Positions 6,641 through 15,976 of a stretch of DNA of 27,785 nt are shown here, one piece after another. The first letter of the stretch is position 1, and each line of letters opens with the position of its first letter. Under the pieces are notes generated by a model. That model was not told the origin of the DNA. It was given only the letters and a program-made list of their open reading frames with translations, and did no database searches. Origin of the DNA: an uncultured Verrucomicrobiales bacterium (lineage in GTDB: Bacteria > Verrucomicrobiota > Verrucomicrobiia > Verrucomicrobiales > Akkermansiaceae); the NCBI GenBank assembly GCA_937969125.1, contig CALBVA010000154.1, positions 1 to 27,785 on the forward strand, in the 5' to 3' direction. The position numbers and the translations under genes are program-made.

Positions 6641-9600
6641 TTAAATTTCCGAGGGATCCAGCCAACGGAAACTCTTAGTGATGAAACGTCGCCCGAAATC
6701 CGGAAATTCACTCTCTTTTTTGGGGTTGAGCCCGGTCGAATCCGGCCGCACCGGATCGGGAACACGTTGCACGACAGCTTCACACCAAGCTCGTGCTACG
6801 ACCTTACCGTTCGATACAGACTCGCCATAGGCTCTGATCACAAAGGTATCCGACCGCGCGCTGAGGCTGGATCCGATCGCCTGCAGCACATCAGCTTGTG
6901 TCAAGTGAACCGGCGCTCCCCAAGCTTTAGAGTCCGGCTTCAGATCTTGCGCGATGAGTGTGGAGTCCGAGATATTGTCGGGGTGATTATAGTCCCCGAG
7001 GCTACGATCATTGGTCAGTCGGAAGAGTGCCGCCGTCTCGACCGGAGTGTTGAGGCCTGCATTAAGGATGGCTGCTTCTAATGCCCCCCTTTTCCCCTGC
7101 TCATCTTCCTGACTATACTCAGGCCCGGTAATAAGGCGACGATTGACGAATTCCGCGAGAGATAAGAAGGGACCGCGAGCACGGACCTCGTCCACGATTG
7201 CCTCAGCGAGACTTTCGATCTCTTCGTCTGACAAAGCGCGTGTCTGATCCCACATTTTCCTTTTATCGAGAGCAGAGGCGGCATTCCACTCATCCCGCTC
7301 ACCGCCTATGATCCGAGGAAAGACGGTAGTCCCATCCTCTCGCCGGTTGGCCGAGAGGACCGCCTGCCAAGCCTCAACGCTGGTCGAATTAACATTAAAT
7401 GCGCCCTCCGTCATCAGAACCGAGGCTGCCCGATGAAAATCACCGAGGTCTCGGTAAGAGGCTCCGGAGCGAGGCTTCATGCGGGGATTTGGAAGTGGAT
7501 TCGAGGAAGGATTGAGCGCAGCCTGACGCAGATCATAGGTCGATCCAGAAGTTAGGAAATATTCATCCCACAAGGTGTGATTCACCTCGAAGGAAAGATC
7601 ATAGACCACATTCTCAGTCTCCGGAGAGTCGTGGAATATACCCCGCCCATGTTCAGCCCAAGCCTCCTGATTGAGGCCACGCTCAGCATTATCAGACCAA
7701 CCGATGAAGTCAGAAACAAAACCGTTCTTTTCCTCTCCACCGCCACCGACAGGTGACGTTCCGGTCTGCCCTTCCCTGCCAAGCCGAGGGTCGATTAAGG
7801 AGTTCGCGACGGCATAGGACGGATGCCAGATGAACTCGGAGATCTTGGCGTGCTGGAACTGTGCAAGTGAAATCACCCCGAGTTCTTTTCGCGGAACGTC
7901 AAAGAGAACGTAAGAATCGGCAGCTTGTGATGGCTCACCAAAGGGATTTCCCCGGTTTCGATTATCCGAGCCGCGGACCGGGGTCTGATCCAGCCAACCA
8001 ACGGCCTCATCGTAGAGATCCTTGGTATAGATTCCGAAAAACCAAGGCCCACTGGAACGATTGTCACCTCGATTCCCAATGAGATTCTCATAGGGAGAGC
8101 GTGAGGAGTATGCCGCACGAAGATTCCAGTTTGCAATGAAAGCCTCTTCCCATGCTTCCGGAAAAGCTGCCAGCCCGTTGTTCCCGATGCTGGTATTGGA
8201 AGGGTGCTCATCGAACCAACGCATCCGATACCCCTGACGCGTCCGAACATCCGGCGGCAGGGTCACCACAGGATTAACCATGGCGAGAAACTCGATTGGG
8301 ACACCGCTATTCGGGTTGCCCGGTTCGTGGTCCCAGGCTTCCGGGGGCTCACGACCGGCACCAAACTGGAGTGAGCAGGAAATCGCGGCGATTTGCTCCA
8401 TCTGATCGACATCCTCTGGTGAAGCTTCCGAGCGGGAGCCTGCTTTCTTAAGAAACATCTGACTGTCATCACTCTGGGTGAGCTGCCCACTTCCACCAAA
8501 GAATGCGTCCGATGGAGTATACCAAAAACGCTTGGGATACCAGGTCATCCCCCCGACCTCACCGGGGTTTTCCTCATCAAATTCTGATGAGGAATGGTAG
8601 TAGTTATTTTGGAAATCATACTCCGCCGAAACAGTGAGGGTATTATTGAAGATGTTCTCACCATCATATTCGGCAGCCTGATTCGGGAGAAAGACGAGAC
8701 ACTCACCGGGCGCAAAAGTGGCCTCTTCAAGAGTAAAATAATAGCTTCCGGTATAGGCGTCCTCATAGGCAGCACTCCCGACCACCGGACCATCCGGACG
8801 GGTGCGTCCGCCAAAGCTCAGCCACGTCGCAAAGCCCACGGAATACTCCTGACCATCCTCGGTCTGGCGCCACGCATCAGTGCGGAATCCACGGCGCCCA
8901 TTGACCTGTAAAACAGCTACGCTTCTCGGAAGAGTCAGCGGCACGCTGTAGGGATTCCAAAGGACCACCCGAGGAAAATCATGGGATCTGATATTATAAG
9001 GAAAACGACTTCCCACCGGGTTTCGGTGAGTACTAAAGGTATTATACATCGACCCCTCAACCATGATCGGGACCAAATTAGTCCGTTCCACATTGGTCAA
9101 TGCCGCCGGATTGAGATTTTGAGAGCTGTTCTCCAGCACATCGGGAATTTGAAAATTCGGCTCACTCTTCGGCACGCGCGCATCCAGTCGGCTCCCCGCG
9201 AAAGGCACCTCCTGCCCCAGCTGCGCCCAATCCCGCAGAAGCCCGAAGGTCGGCGAGGTTTCGCGATGCCGCGTCTCCTCCCAATTCAACCCTAGCTCCC
9301 GGGCATGGACCTCATTGGCAGGCCCCACAAGATTATCGGAGGAGGCCAACCCTCGCAGATCGTCGCCACCCTGAACCGCAAGATCGGGTATGTCTTCACT
9401 CTTGTTTAAAAAAGCCGTCAGATTTTTTTTAAGACCACCATCCCGCACATTCGCCTGCACCCCTTCCGAGAGGACCGTGATATCGTGAAATGACGCCTTC
9501 CTCCACTTCCCCGCATCCTCACTGAGAAGATCGACTGACCTTTGCGAGGTCAACTTCTCCCGCTCATCACCCTGAAAGGTGAGCTTTACCCCTGCCACTT

Positions 9601-10348
9601 CGATTCCCCGCGGATCAGTCGGACCTCCCCCTAAAAGAGGAAGATTCTTGCGAATAGCTCCCCCATCTCGATGCGGATCCGACGAAGCCACATTTGCGCG
9701 AACGCCGAGATCACCTACCCAAAAAGCGTAGCGTCCCCGGACCTTCCCCGCTGCGGAGGAGTCGATAATCGGAACCACCGGGGCCAGGACATGAGCCTCT
9801 GGACTCTCACCTGCTGAACCCGCCCCGACCAACTGAATGGTTTCGCTCCGTGACACCGCATCCGGCGTGTGGCGGAGCTCCTGCCTAAACCGGAGGCCAC
9901 CCTCATTCCCGCTCACCAGGTAGATTGTCGCCCCCTGCTCATTGCGAGCTCCTTCAGAGGAAAATCGGCGATCCTTCAATCCTCCCTGCAAGTCATCACG
10001 GGTGTAGAATCCGTCACCATCGACATCAGTAGCGCTCCAGACTCCGGTCCAATGAGCTTGATCAAGCTTCTCACCGTCCTTCTCAAGAATTTTCGCTGTT
10101 GCGGAAATCCGCTGATCCGGCCCCAACTCACGCTGGAGCTCTCCAATTGCGAGCATGAGAGCAAGTTGGGCATTCGCCTCAGCCTCAGCCTGAAATCGAT
10201 CCACCCGGCTGACCTTCATCTGCACTGAAGCGAGGCTGAGAAAGGCCACCGCAACCAAAGCTAGAAGGAGCATCGTCGCCAGACTGGCGATCAGCGCGAA
10301 ACCGCGGTCGGTGCGGCAGCCTAATGAACAGTCGGAACTCATTTTCAT
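6641..10348 (-). CDS. Verru_Chthon cassette protein A-type large pseudopilin
   Basis: This is a protein of about 1235 residues with a type IV pilin-like N-terminus of the PilX/GspK kind: a short basic leader, then RGFALIASLATMLLLALVAV (residues 15-34) as a single hydrophobic helix. The size, this N-terminus and a late GAFNVNSTSVEAW segment fit my memory of the TIGR02600 family (Verru_Chthon cassette protein A). It contains many Asn/Tyr/Gly-rich beta segments in the ectodomain and a GspK-like region near the end (PFLSLAEFVNRRL). The start was chosen at the ATG at 10348. The frame stays open to 10444, but a candidate promoter (10358-10386) covers the upstream part, and the leader before GFALI is short in this family. 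The usual cassette partners B-D are not in the window; a small secreted protein follows. A role in assembling or capping a pseudopilus is inferred from the N-terminus. Confidence 0.8.
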   Translation of the reverse strand: MKMSSDCSLGCRTDRGFALIASLATMLLLALVAVAFLSLASVQMKVSRVDRFQAEAEANAQLALMLAIGELQRELGPDQRISATAKILEKDGEKLDQAHWTGVWSATDVDGDGFYTRDDLQGGLKDRRFSSEGARNEQGATIYLVSGNEGGLRFRQELRHTPDAVSRSETIQLVGAGSAGESPEAHVLAPVVPIIDSSAAGKVRGRYAFWVGDLGVRANVASSDPHRDGGAIRKNLPLLGGGPTDPRGIEVAGVKLTFQGDEREKLTSQRSVDLLSEDAGKWRKASFHDITVLSEGVQANVRDGGLKKNLTAFLNKSEDIPDLAVQGGDDLRGLASSDNLVGPANEVHARELGLNWEETRHRETSPTFGLLRDWAQLGQEVPFAGSRLDARVPKSEPNFQIPDVLENSSQNLNPAALTNVERTNLVPIMVEGSMYNTFSTHRNPVGSRFPYNIRSHDFPRVVLWNPYSVPLTLPRSVAVLQVNGRRGFRTDAWRQTEDGQEYSVGFATWLSFGGRTRPDGPVVGSAAYEDAYTGSYYFTLEEATFAPGECLVFLPNQAAEYDGENIFNNTLTVSAEYDFQNNYYHSSSEFDEENPGEVGGMTWYPKRFWYTPSDAFFGGSGQLTQSDDSQMFLKKAGSRSEASPEDVDQMEQIAAISCSLQFGAGREPPEAWDHEPGNPNSGVPIEFLAMVNPVVTLPPDVRTRQGYRMRWFDEHPSNTSIGNNGLAAFPEAWEEAFIANWNLRAAYSSRSPYENLIGNRGDNRSSGPWFFGIYTKDLYDEAVGWLDQTPVRGSDNRNRGNPFGEPSQAADSYVLFDVPRKELGVISLAQFQHAKISEFIWHPSYAVANSLIDPRLGREGQTGTSPVGGGGEEKNGFVSDFIGWSDNAERGLNQEAWAEHGRGIFHDSPETENVVYDLSFEVNHTLWDEYFLTSGSTYDLRQAALNPSSNPLPNPRMKPRSGASYRDLGDFHRAASVLMTEGAFNVNSTSVEAWQAVLSANRREDGTTVFPRIIGGERDEWNAASALDKRKMWDQTRALSDEEIESLAEAIVDEVRARGPFLSLAEFVNRRLITGPEYSQEDEQGKRGALEAAILNAGLNTPVETAALFRLTNDRSLGDYNHPDNISDSTLIAQDLKPDSKAWGAPVHLTQADVLQAIGSSLSARSDTFVIRAYGESVSNGKVVARAWCEAVVQRVPDPVRPDSTGLNPKKESEFPDFGRRFITKSFRWLDPSEI

Positions 10349-10357
10349 GATCGCAGG

Positions 10358-10386
10358 AGAATACATGGCACATACATCGATTGCAA
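10358..10386 (-). promoter_or_regulatory. Candidate promoter for the pseudopilin gene, nearly leaderless
   Basis: On the minus strand, TTGCAA (10386-10381), a 17-nt spacer and TATTCT (10363-10358) lie just before the ATG at 10348. Transcription would start about 2-4 nt from that codon. The match is 4 of 6 at each box, so this is tentative. The -10 is preceded by CCATG, as in the candidate promoter at 22789-22817. Confidence 0.35.
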
Positions 10387-10427
10387 CCGAGTTTCGTCGG
10401 ATGTGTTTCTCTGTGACAGCATGATCC

Positions 10428-10472
10428 GCACCGGAGAGCCTCACGGATGGGCTCTTTTCCGAAAACCGGTGC
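10428..10472. repeat. Strong two-part inverted repeat upstream of the pseudopilin promoter
   Basis: GCACCGG (10428-10434) pairs with CCGGTGC (10466-10472), and AGAGCC (10435-10440) pairs with GGCTCT (10450-10455). This is 13 bp in total, with a 9-nt loop and a 10-nt one-sided bulge (TTTCCGAAAA). No T-tract follows on either strand, so a simple terminator is unlikely. It lies about 40 nt upstream of the candidate -35 box. Operator, structured RNA or cruciform are all possible. Confidence 0.6.
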
Positions 10473-10616
10473 TAAAATCTCTCACCGAATAAGGTGGGCA
10501 AACGAGCACAATAGCCTACCGCACACGACTCCTCAGCCCACCCGAAGACACAATCAACTCTGGGAAAGCAGATTGCAGGAAAAATCGACTGACGCAATCC
10601 GCCTTCCCGGTCTATT

Positions 10617-10660
10617 GGCAAAACCATTCCGCCTCGGCCAATGAGACGGCGATTTTTGCC
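10617..10660 (-). terminator. Possible gyrA terminator (imperfect inverted repeat)
   Basis: Downstream of the gyrA TAG, GGCAAAA (10660-10654) pairs with TTTTGCC (10623-10617), with an inner CGCC/GGCG helix. The only T-run (TTTT) is inside the outer stem, so the inner helix followed by TTTT may act as a weak terminator. The position fits, but the structure is not canonical. Confidence 0.4.
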
Positions 10661-10669
10661 AGCTATGAA

Positions 10670-13288
10670 CTATTCTTCTGAATCATCCTCAGCTTCGCCG
10701 GATTCCTCCACCTCATCATCAGGCATCACACGGGCAACAGCCTGTAGCTTCTCGCCCTTTCCGAGGGTCACCAATTTCACCCCTTGGGCGTTTCGGCCGG
10801 TCTCACGAACCTCCGAAACCCGAATACGGATTGATTGACCACCATCGGTCATGAGCATCAGCTCATCTTCCTCCTCGACAGACAAGCTACCGACAACAGG
10901 ACCGGTCTTTTCGGTACATTTCATCGTAAGCATGCCGATGCCGCCACGGTTTTTCGCCATGTAGTCGTCAAACGGTGTGCGCTTGCCGAGACCATTCTCT
11001 GAAGCAACCAGGAGCCGGGCGTCATCTCTGACCACTGCCATTCCAACGACGAAGTCGCCATCACGCGGCTTAATTCCACGGACTCCGGCCGAGTTCCGGC
11101 CCATCTCACGAGCTTGATCCTCATTAAAGCGGATACTCTGCCCCCTACTGGTGACCAACATGACGTCGTCCTTTCCGGAAGTGAGGCGAACATCGATGAG
11201 TTCATTCCCCTCATCCAGCTTGATCGCGATCGTTCCGGCTTTCCGATAGTTTTTAAAGTCAAAGAGGCGGGTCTTTTTCACCTTACCGCTGCGGGTCGCA
11301 AAGAAGACATTTCCAGCATCCTCGCGGAAGGTGATATCCAGTCCGGACTCATCATCGGTGACATACTCCAGGCGGAGAACGGCTGCGATTGACTCCTCCG
11401 GCTGCAGGTCGAGCACGTTCTTAATACTGCGTCCCTTCGATGAGCGGGAACCCTCCGGTAAGCCATAAACCCTCTCAACATAGACCCGCCCGGTGTTCGT
11501 GAAGAACATCAGATAATCATGAGCCTGTGCAGTGAAGAGGTGCTCCACGAAATCGTTCTCCTCATCCTCATCAGCAGTCCGGGTCTCCATGCCACGGACC
11601 CCTTTTCCTCCACGGGCCTGAGTGCGATATTCACTGGAAGCGGTCCGCTTGACATAGCCGCGGTTCGAAAGAGTGACGATCATGCCGTCATTGGAAATGA
11701 GATCCTCGATGGCAATTTCACCTTCATCCGGCAAAATCGGACAGCGACGTGGGGTGGCATACTTCTCCTTAATCTCTAAAAGCTCTTCCTTGATGATCGC
11801 CAGGACGCGCTCTTCGCGGGCCAGAATATCGAGCAGGTCTTTAATCTCGGCGATGATGGCATCATACTCCGCCTTAATTTTGTCCTGCTCCATCGCAGTC
11901 AGCTGGTAAAGACGAAGTTCCAGGATCGCATTCACCTGACGGTCGGTGAAGACATACTTATCTCCCACGATGCTCGGCTGACTACGAATCAGCACGCCGA
12001 GAGCTTCCGCAACTGGAAGGTCGAAATGATAGGCCTTGATCTTTTGACGAGCCTCATCGCGATTTTTCGAATCACGGATCATCTTGATGAAGTCATCAAG
12101 GTGGCCAAGGGCAAGAAGGTAGGCTTCGAGATTTTCCGCACGTTCCTCGGCTTTCCTGAGAAGGTAACGGGTCCGCCGGATAATCACCTCGCGGCGGTGC
12201 TCGATAAAGCAATCGAGTGCATCAAGAAGGCCCAGCTGCTTCGGGCGACGTTCGTGAATCGCGAGCATATTGACCCCGAAGGAGGTCTCCATCGCAGTGA
12301 GTTTGAAGAGTTGGTTCACGACCACCTGAGGGCGGGCGTCGCGCTTCAGCGTGATTTCGATGCAGGTGTCATCGGCAGAGAGATCCCGCATTCCAGAAAT
12401 ATCGAGAAGGACTTTTTCACGGACCAACTCGGCAATACGAACCTGAAGCGTTGCCCGGTTAACGCCATGGGGGACCTGCTTGATGATGATCTGACTGGCA
12501 CCGGTCTTACTCTCGGTGACCTCCATGACACCGCGCATTTTGATGCTTCCGCGCCCAGTTCTAAAGTAACTGTCGATCCCCTTGTAGCCGCGGATCTCAC
12601 AGGCCGAGGCAAAGTCAGGCCCCTTGATATACTCCTTCATCTCCTCAATGGTGATGTAAGGATTATCAATGCGGGCACAAACCCCATCGATCACCTCACC
12701 CATATTATGGGAGGGAATATTGGTCGCCATGCCAACTGCAATACCGGTGCCGCCATTGACCAGGAGATTCGGAATGGCAGCCGGAAGAACGACAGGCTCC
12801 GTACTATTTTCATCGTACGTGGTTTGGTGATCCACGGTCTCCTTTTCGAGATCCGTCATCATCGCCGAGCCCATATGCGTGAGGCGGGCCTCGGTATAAC
12901 GCATGGCAGCCGGGGCATCGCCCTCCACCGATCCGAAGTTACCCTGACCATCGACCAAAGTTTCCCGCATCGTCCATGGCTGAGCCATGTTAACGAGGGT
13001 CGGATAGATCGCGCCATCACCATGCGGGTGATATTTACCCATCGTCTCACCCACGATACGAGCACACTTCAAGTGCGCCTTCGATGCGGACAACGAGAGG
13101 TCATGGTGCATCGCGTAGAGAAGGCGACGCTGGGATGGCTTCAGCCCATCGCGGGCGTCCGGAAGGGCGCGGGAAATGATAACAGACATCGAGTAGTCCA
13201 AAAAGGACTTCGACATCTCATCGGCGACGTTGATGGATTCAACATAATCGCGCGGGGCATCAGGTTCTGGTGTGGTGTCGTCAGACAT
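10670..13288 (-). CDS. gyrA: DNA gyrase subunit A
   Basis: GyrA breaks and reseals DNA in the A2B2 gyrase that introduces negative supercoils using ATP hydrolysed by GyrB. This 872-residue protein has the winged-helix and tower domains up to about residue 515. The active-site tyrosine is Tyr131 in AMRYTEARL. It ends in a six-bladed C-terminal domain with a GyrA box QARGGKG (557-563), supporting gyrase over topoisomerase IV; the canonical second residue is Arg and here it is Ala. In the quinolone-determining region, GKYHPHGDGAIYPTLV has Gly92 where E. coli has Ser83 and Pro96 where E. coli has Asp87. An acidic tail (EVEESGEAEDDSEE) closes the protein, which starts 39 nt after gyrB as a gyrBA operon. 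No Shine-Dalgarno is seen before the ATG. Confidence 0.97.
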   Translation of the reverse strand: MSDDTTPEPDAPRDYVESINVADEMSKSFLDYSMSVIISRALPDARDGLKPSQRRLLYAMHHDLSLSASKAHLKCARIVGETMGKYHPHGDGAIYPTLVNMAQPWTMRETLVDGQGNFGSVEGDAPAAMRYTEARLTHMGSAMMTDLEKETVDHQTTYDENSTEPVVLPAAIPNLLVNGGTGIAVGMATNIPSHNMGEVIDGVCARIDNPYITIEEMKEYIKGPDFASACEIRGYKGIDSYFRTGRGSIKMRGVMEVTESKTGASQIIIKQVPHGVNRATLQVRIAELVREKVLLDISGMRDLSADDTCIEITLKRDARPQVVVNQLFKLTAMETSFGVNMLAIHERRPKQLGLLDALDCFIEHRREVIIRRTRYLLRKAEERAENLEAYLLALGHLDDFIKMIRDSKNRDEARQKIKAYHFDLPVAEALGVLIRSQPSIVGDKYVFTDRQVNAILELRLYQLTAMEQDKIKAEYDAIIAEIKDLLDILAREERVLAIIKEELLEIKEKYATPRRCPILPDEGEIAIEDLISNDGMIVTLSNRGYVKRTASSEYRTQARGGKGVRGMETRTADEDEENDFVEHLFTAQAHDYLMFFTNTGRVYVERVYGLPEGSRSSKGRSIKNVLDLQPEESIAAVLRLEYVTDDESGLDITFREDAGNVFFATRSGKVKKTRLFDFKNYRKAGTIAIKLDEGNELIDVRLTSGKDDVMLVTSRGQSIRFNEDQAREMGRNSAGVRGIKPRDGDFVVGMAVVRDDARLLVASENGLGKRTPFDDYMAKNRGGIGMLTMKCTEKTGPVVGSLSVEEEDELMLMTDGGQSIRIRVSEVRETGRNAQGVKLVTLGKGEKLQAVARVMPDDEVEESGEAEDDSEE

Positions 13289-13327
13289 GAGAAATTTTTA
13301 GAGTGCTGCTAGGCGGAAGGGCGTGAT

Positions 13328-15883
13328 TTAAACGTCAAGGTTTTGAACGTTGAGGGCGTTGTCTTCGATAAAGCGCTTTCGCGGCTCCACAACGTCACCC
13401 ATCAACACGTCGAACATGGTCTCGGCTTCAAGGCGGTTTTCATCGTCGAATTGAACACGAAGAAGCTGGCGAGTCTCCTTGTCCATCGTAGTTTGGTAAA
13501 GCTCCTTGGCATTCATTTCACCCAGTCCCTTGAATCGCTGAATTCGCATGCCTTTTTTACCGATTTCTAGAACGCGGCCCAGGATTTCAAAAAGGCTAAA
13601 AACCGGAGTGATGACCTCATTGTCACCATGACCCTCCACCAGTTCATAGATGGGTTCATCATCGGAGAAGAAGGGCTCACTCTGCACTCCGAATTCAGCG
13701 AGTCGTTCGAGAAGTTTTGAGATGCCGATGGCCTCACCAAGTTCACGGCGGACGGCGCGACGCATCTTGCCCTCGTATTTTTCTTTAAACGCAGCGTCTT
13801 CCTCTTCGGTGATTTCCTCATGAAAAAGGCGCAGGTCGCGATTTTCTGCGGCAAATGCCCGCACCTCGTCTTCGGTTCTGAAATATCTCACCTCTTCCTC
13901 ATTCCCCGTGCGCACGCGGATCATGTAGGTTGGCAATTTGTTCCCATCACGCGCGGCAAGGAGGTCCTTGAACTTACCACCATGGCCTTCGAGAGTACGG
14001 ACAAATGTCTGCAGCTTGGCGAGAGTGGCGAGAACGCCCTGGAGGAGATCGGAATCGACTCCATCTTTTTCACCCGGCTGGCGAAGAATAACGTCATCTG
14101 AACCAAGCTCGATGAGGATCTTATTCATCGCAGGATCGTCAGCGACGTATTCCTCCCGCTTCTTACGGGTGATTTTATAAAGAGGCGGTTGCGCAATATA
14201 AAGATATCCGGCTTTCACCATCTCCGGCATGTGTCGGCAGAAGAAGGTAAGAAGCAGCGTACGGATGTGGGCTCCATCGACATCAGCATCGGTCATAATG
14301 ATGATTTTGTGGTAACGGACTTTCTCGATATCGAAAGCTCCCTCCTGATCCCCTTCGCCGATGCCGGCACCGATGGCCGTGATCATGGCTTGAATTTCCT
14401 TATTTTGCAGAGCTCTGTGGAGGCGAGCCTTTTCTACGTTGATGACCTTGCCTCGGAGCGGAAGAATTGCCTGAGTGGTCCGGTCACGGCCTGACTTTGC
14501 AGAACCGCCGGCGGAGTCACCCTCCACAATAAAGATTTCAGACTTTTTGGGGTCACGTTCAGAGCAATCGGCCAGCTTTCCGGGTAAGCCGCCACCAGAA
14601 AGAACAGACTTTCGGACCGTTTCACGGGCTTTCCGGGCCGCTTCACGGGCACGGGCGGCATTAACCGCCTTATCAATGACCGTCTTGGCGAGGTTGGGAT
14701 TCTCTTCAAAGTAATTTTGCAGTCCCTCGTAAACGACAGAGCTGACGACACCTTCAATCTCGGTATTGACGAGTTTATCTTTCGTCTGTGAGCTGAAGCG
14801 TGGATTCGGCATCTTGACGCTAATCACACAGACGATGCCCTCGCGGACATCATCTCCACTGAGCGGAGGATCTTTGTCTTTGAGAATTTTGTTGGCCTTC
14901 GCGTATTGATTGATGGAGCGGGTCAGGGCACCCCGAAATCCAGTCAAGTGCGTGCCTCCGTCCGCATTCGGAATGCTATTGGCGAAACAAAGAATCTGGT
15001 CGTTATAGGAATCATTGTATTGGAAGACACAATCGACGAAGACGTCATCCTCCATCACCTTGCCATCGTAATCGATCTCAACCTTACGCTTACCCTTGAG
15101 GAGGACAGGATCTGCATGGACGAGGGTTTTATTTTCGCCCAACTGCTCAACGAATTCCTCGATGCCACGGGCGTAGTAGAAGGTTTCCTTCTCCGCTGAA
15201 TCTGCGCGTACATCTTCCAGATTAATCGTCAAACCGGGATTCAAGAAGGCTAGTTCGCGAAGTCTTTTCGCCAGACGATCAAACTGAAAAAAGATGGTGT
15301 CGGTGAAAATCGTGGCGTCCGGGAAGAAGGTAATCTTGGTCCCGGTTTCTCCCGCAGGAGCATCACCGATAACTTTAAGTTCCTGAGTCGTCTTACCACG
15401 CTCAAATTTGATCTGGTGAACCTTCTCTTCACGGGTCACCTCGGCGATAAACCAGTCCGAGAGAGCATTGACACACTTGGCACCGACTCCATGGAGACCG
15501 CCGGAATACTTGTAAGCTCCCTGGCCAAACTTTCCTCCAGCGTGGAGACTGGTCAGAACGAGTTCAATCGCCGGGATCCCGAATTTCGGATGGGTATCGA
15601 CTGGAATGCCACGTCCGTCATCGGTCACCGAGCAGGATCCATCTTCGTTAATCGAAATATCGATGGTTTTGCAGTAGCCCGCGAGATGCTCGTCAATCGA
15701 GTTATCGAGAACCTCAAAAACACAGTGGTGGAGACCGCGTTCATCGGGGTCGCCAATATACATTCCGGGGCGCTTTCGGACCGCGTCAAGACCCTCGAGC
15801 TTGTCGATCTGTCCGGCACCATATTCCTGATCACCGGAGACTCCCACTTCATCGATTTCGACCTCGGTATTTTCCTCTGACAT
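13328..15883 (-). CDS. gyrB: DNA gyrase subunit B
   Basis: GyrB supplies the ATPase and TOPRIM parts of gyrase. In this 851-residue protein the GHKL ATPase shows EVLDNSIDE (57-65, Asn61 Mg-binding), DDGRGIP (88-94) and GGLHGVGA (128-135). The transducer lysine lies in SSQTKDKL (364-371). The TOPRIM domain has EGDSAGG (454-460, Glu454) and DADVDGAH (532-539, metal-binding aspartates). QRFKGLGEMN (782-791) and the C-terminal VEPRKRFIE finish the fold. Between TOPRIM and the tail is an insertion of roughly 170-190 residues (about 580-770), as in Gram-negative GyrB such as that of E. coli. It is the first gene of gyrBA. Only a poor candidate promoter (TTGTCG, 17 nt, GACAAT, 15893-15921) is visible, so cotranscription with the zinc-ribbon gene 93 nt upstream cannot be excluded. 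Confidence 0.97.
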   Translation of the reverse strand: MSEENTEVEIDEVGVSGDQEYGAGQIDKLEGLDAVRKRPGMYIGDPDERGLHHCVFEVLDNSIDEHLAGYCKTIDISINEDGSCSVTDDGRGIPVDTHPKFGIPAIELVLTSLHAGGKFGQGAYKYSGGLHGVGAKCVNALSDWFIAEVTREEKVHQIKFERGKTTQELKVIGDAPAGETGTKITFFPDATIFTDTIFFQFDRLAKRLRELAFLNPGLTINLEDVRADSAEKETFYYARGIEEFVEQLGENKTLVHADPVLLKGKRKVEIDYDGKVMEDDVFVDCVFQYNDSYNDQILCFANSIPNADGGTHLTGFRGALTRSINQYAKANKILKDKDPPLSGDDVREGIVCVISVKMPNPRFSSQTKDKLVNTEIEGVVSSVVYEGLQNYFEENPNLAKTVIDKAVNAARAREAARKARETVRKSVLSGGGLPGKLADCSERDPKKSEIFIVEGDSAGGSAKSGRDRTTQAILPLRGKVINVEKARLHRALQNKEIQAMITAIGAGIGEGDQEGAFDIEKVRYHKIIIMTDADVDGAHIRTLLLTFFCRHMPEMVKAGYLYIAQPPLYKITRKKREEYVADDPAMNKILIELGSDDVILRQPGEKDGVDSDLLQGVLATLAKLQTFVRTLEGHGGKFKDLLAARDGNKLPTYMIRVRTGNEEEVRYFRTEDEVRAFAAENRDLRLFHEEITEEEDAAFKEKYEGKMRRAVRRELGEAIGISKLLERLAEFGVQSEPFFSDDEPIYELVEGHGDNEVITPVFSLFEILGRVLEIGKKGMRIQRFKGLGEMNAKELYQTTMDKETRQLLRVQFDDENRLEAETMFDVLMGDVVEPRKRFIEDNALNVQNLDV

Positions 15884-15976
15884 TAGGGGGGAATTGTCAG
15901 AAATTCGAAGGGTCTCGACAAGGTTGTTTCGACGAAATTAAGAAATATCCAAAGGCTCCGAAAAACAGCAAAACGC

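Larger units (their letters stand above)
10349..10669. other. 321-nt intergenic region between gyrA and the pseudopilin gene
   Basis: No CDS is supported here. Reading toward the pseudopilin gene, the region holds an imperfect inverted repeat just after the gyrA stop (10617-10660), about 140 nt with no feature I recognise, a strong two-part inverted repeat (10428-10472), and a candidate promoter (10358-10386) ending within about 10 nt of the ATG at 10348. Confidence 0.7.

Noticed and set aside
12026..13312. 428-codon plus-strand ORF
   Set aside because: It lies antisense to the N-terminal half of gyrA; the translation is compositionally odd (many Asp, His, Leu) with no domain. It is a codon-bias shadow.
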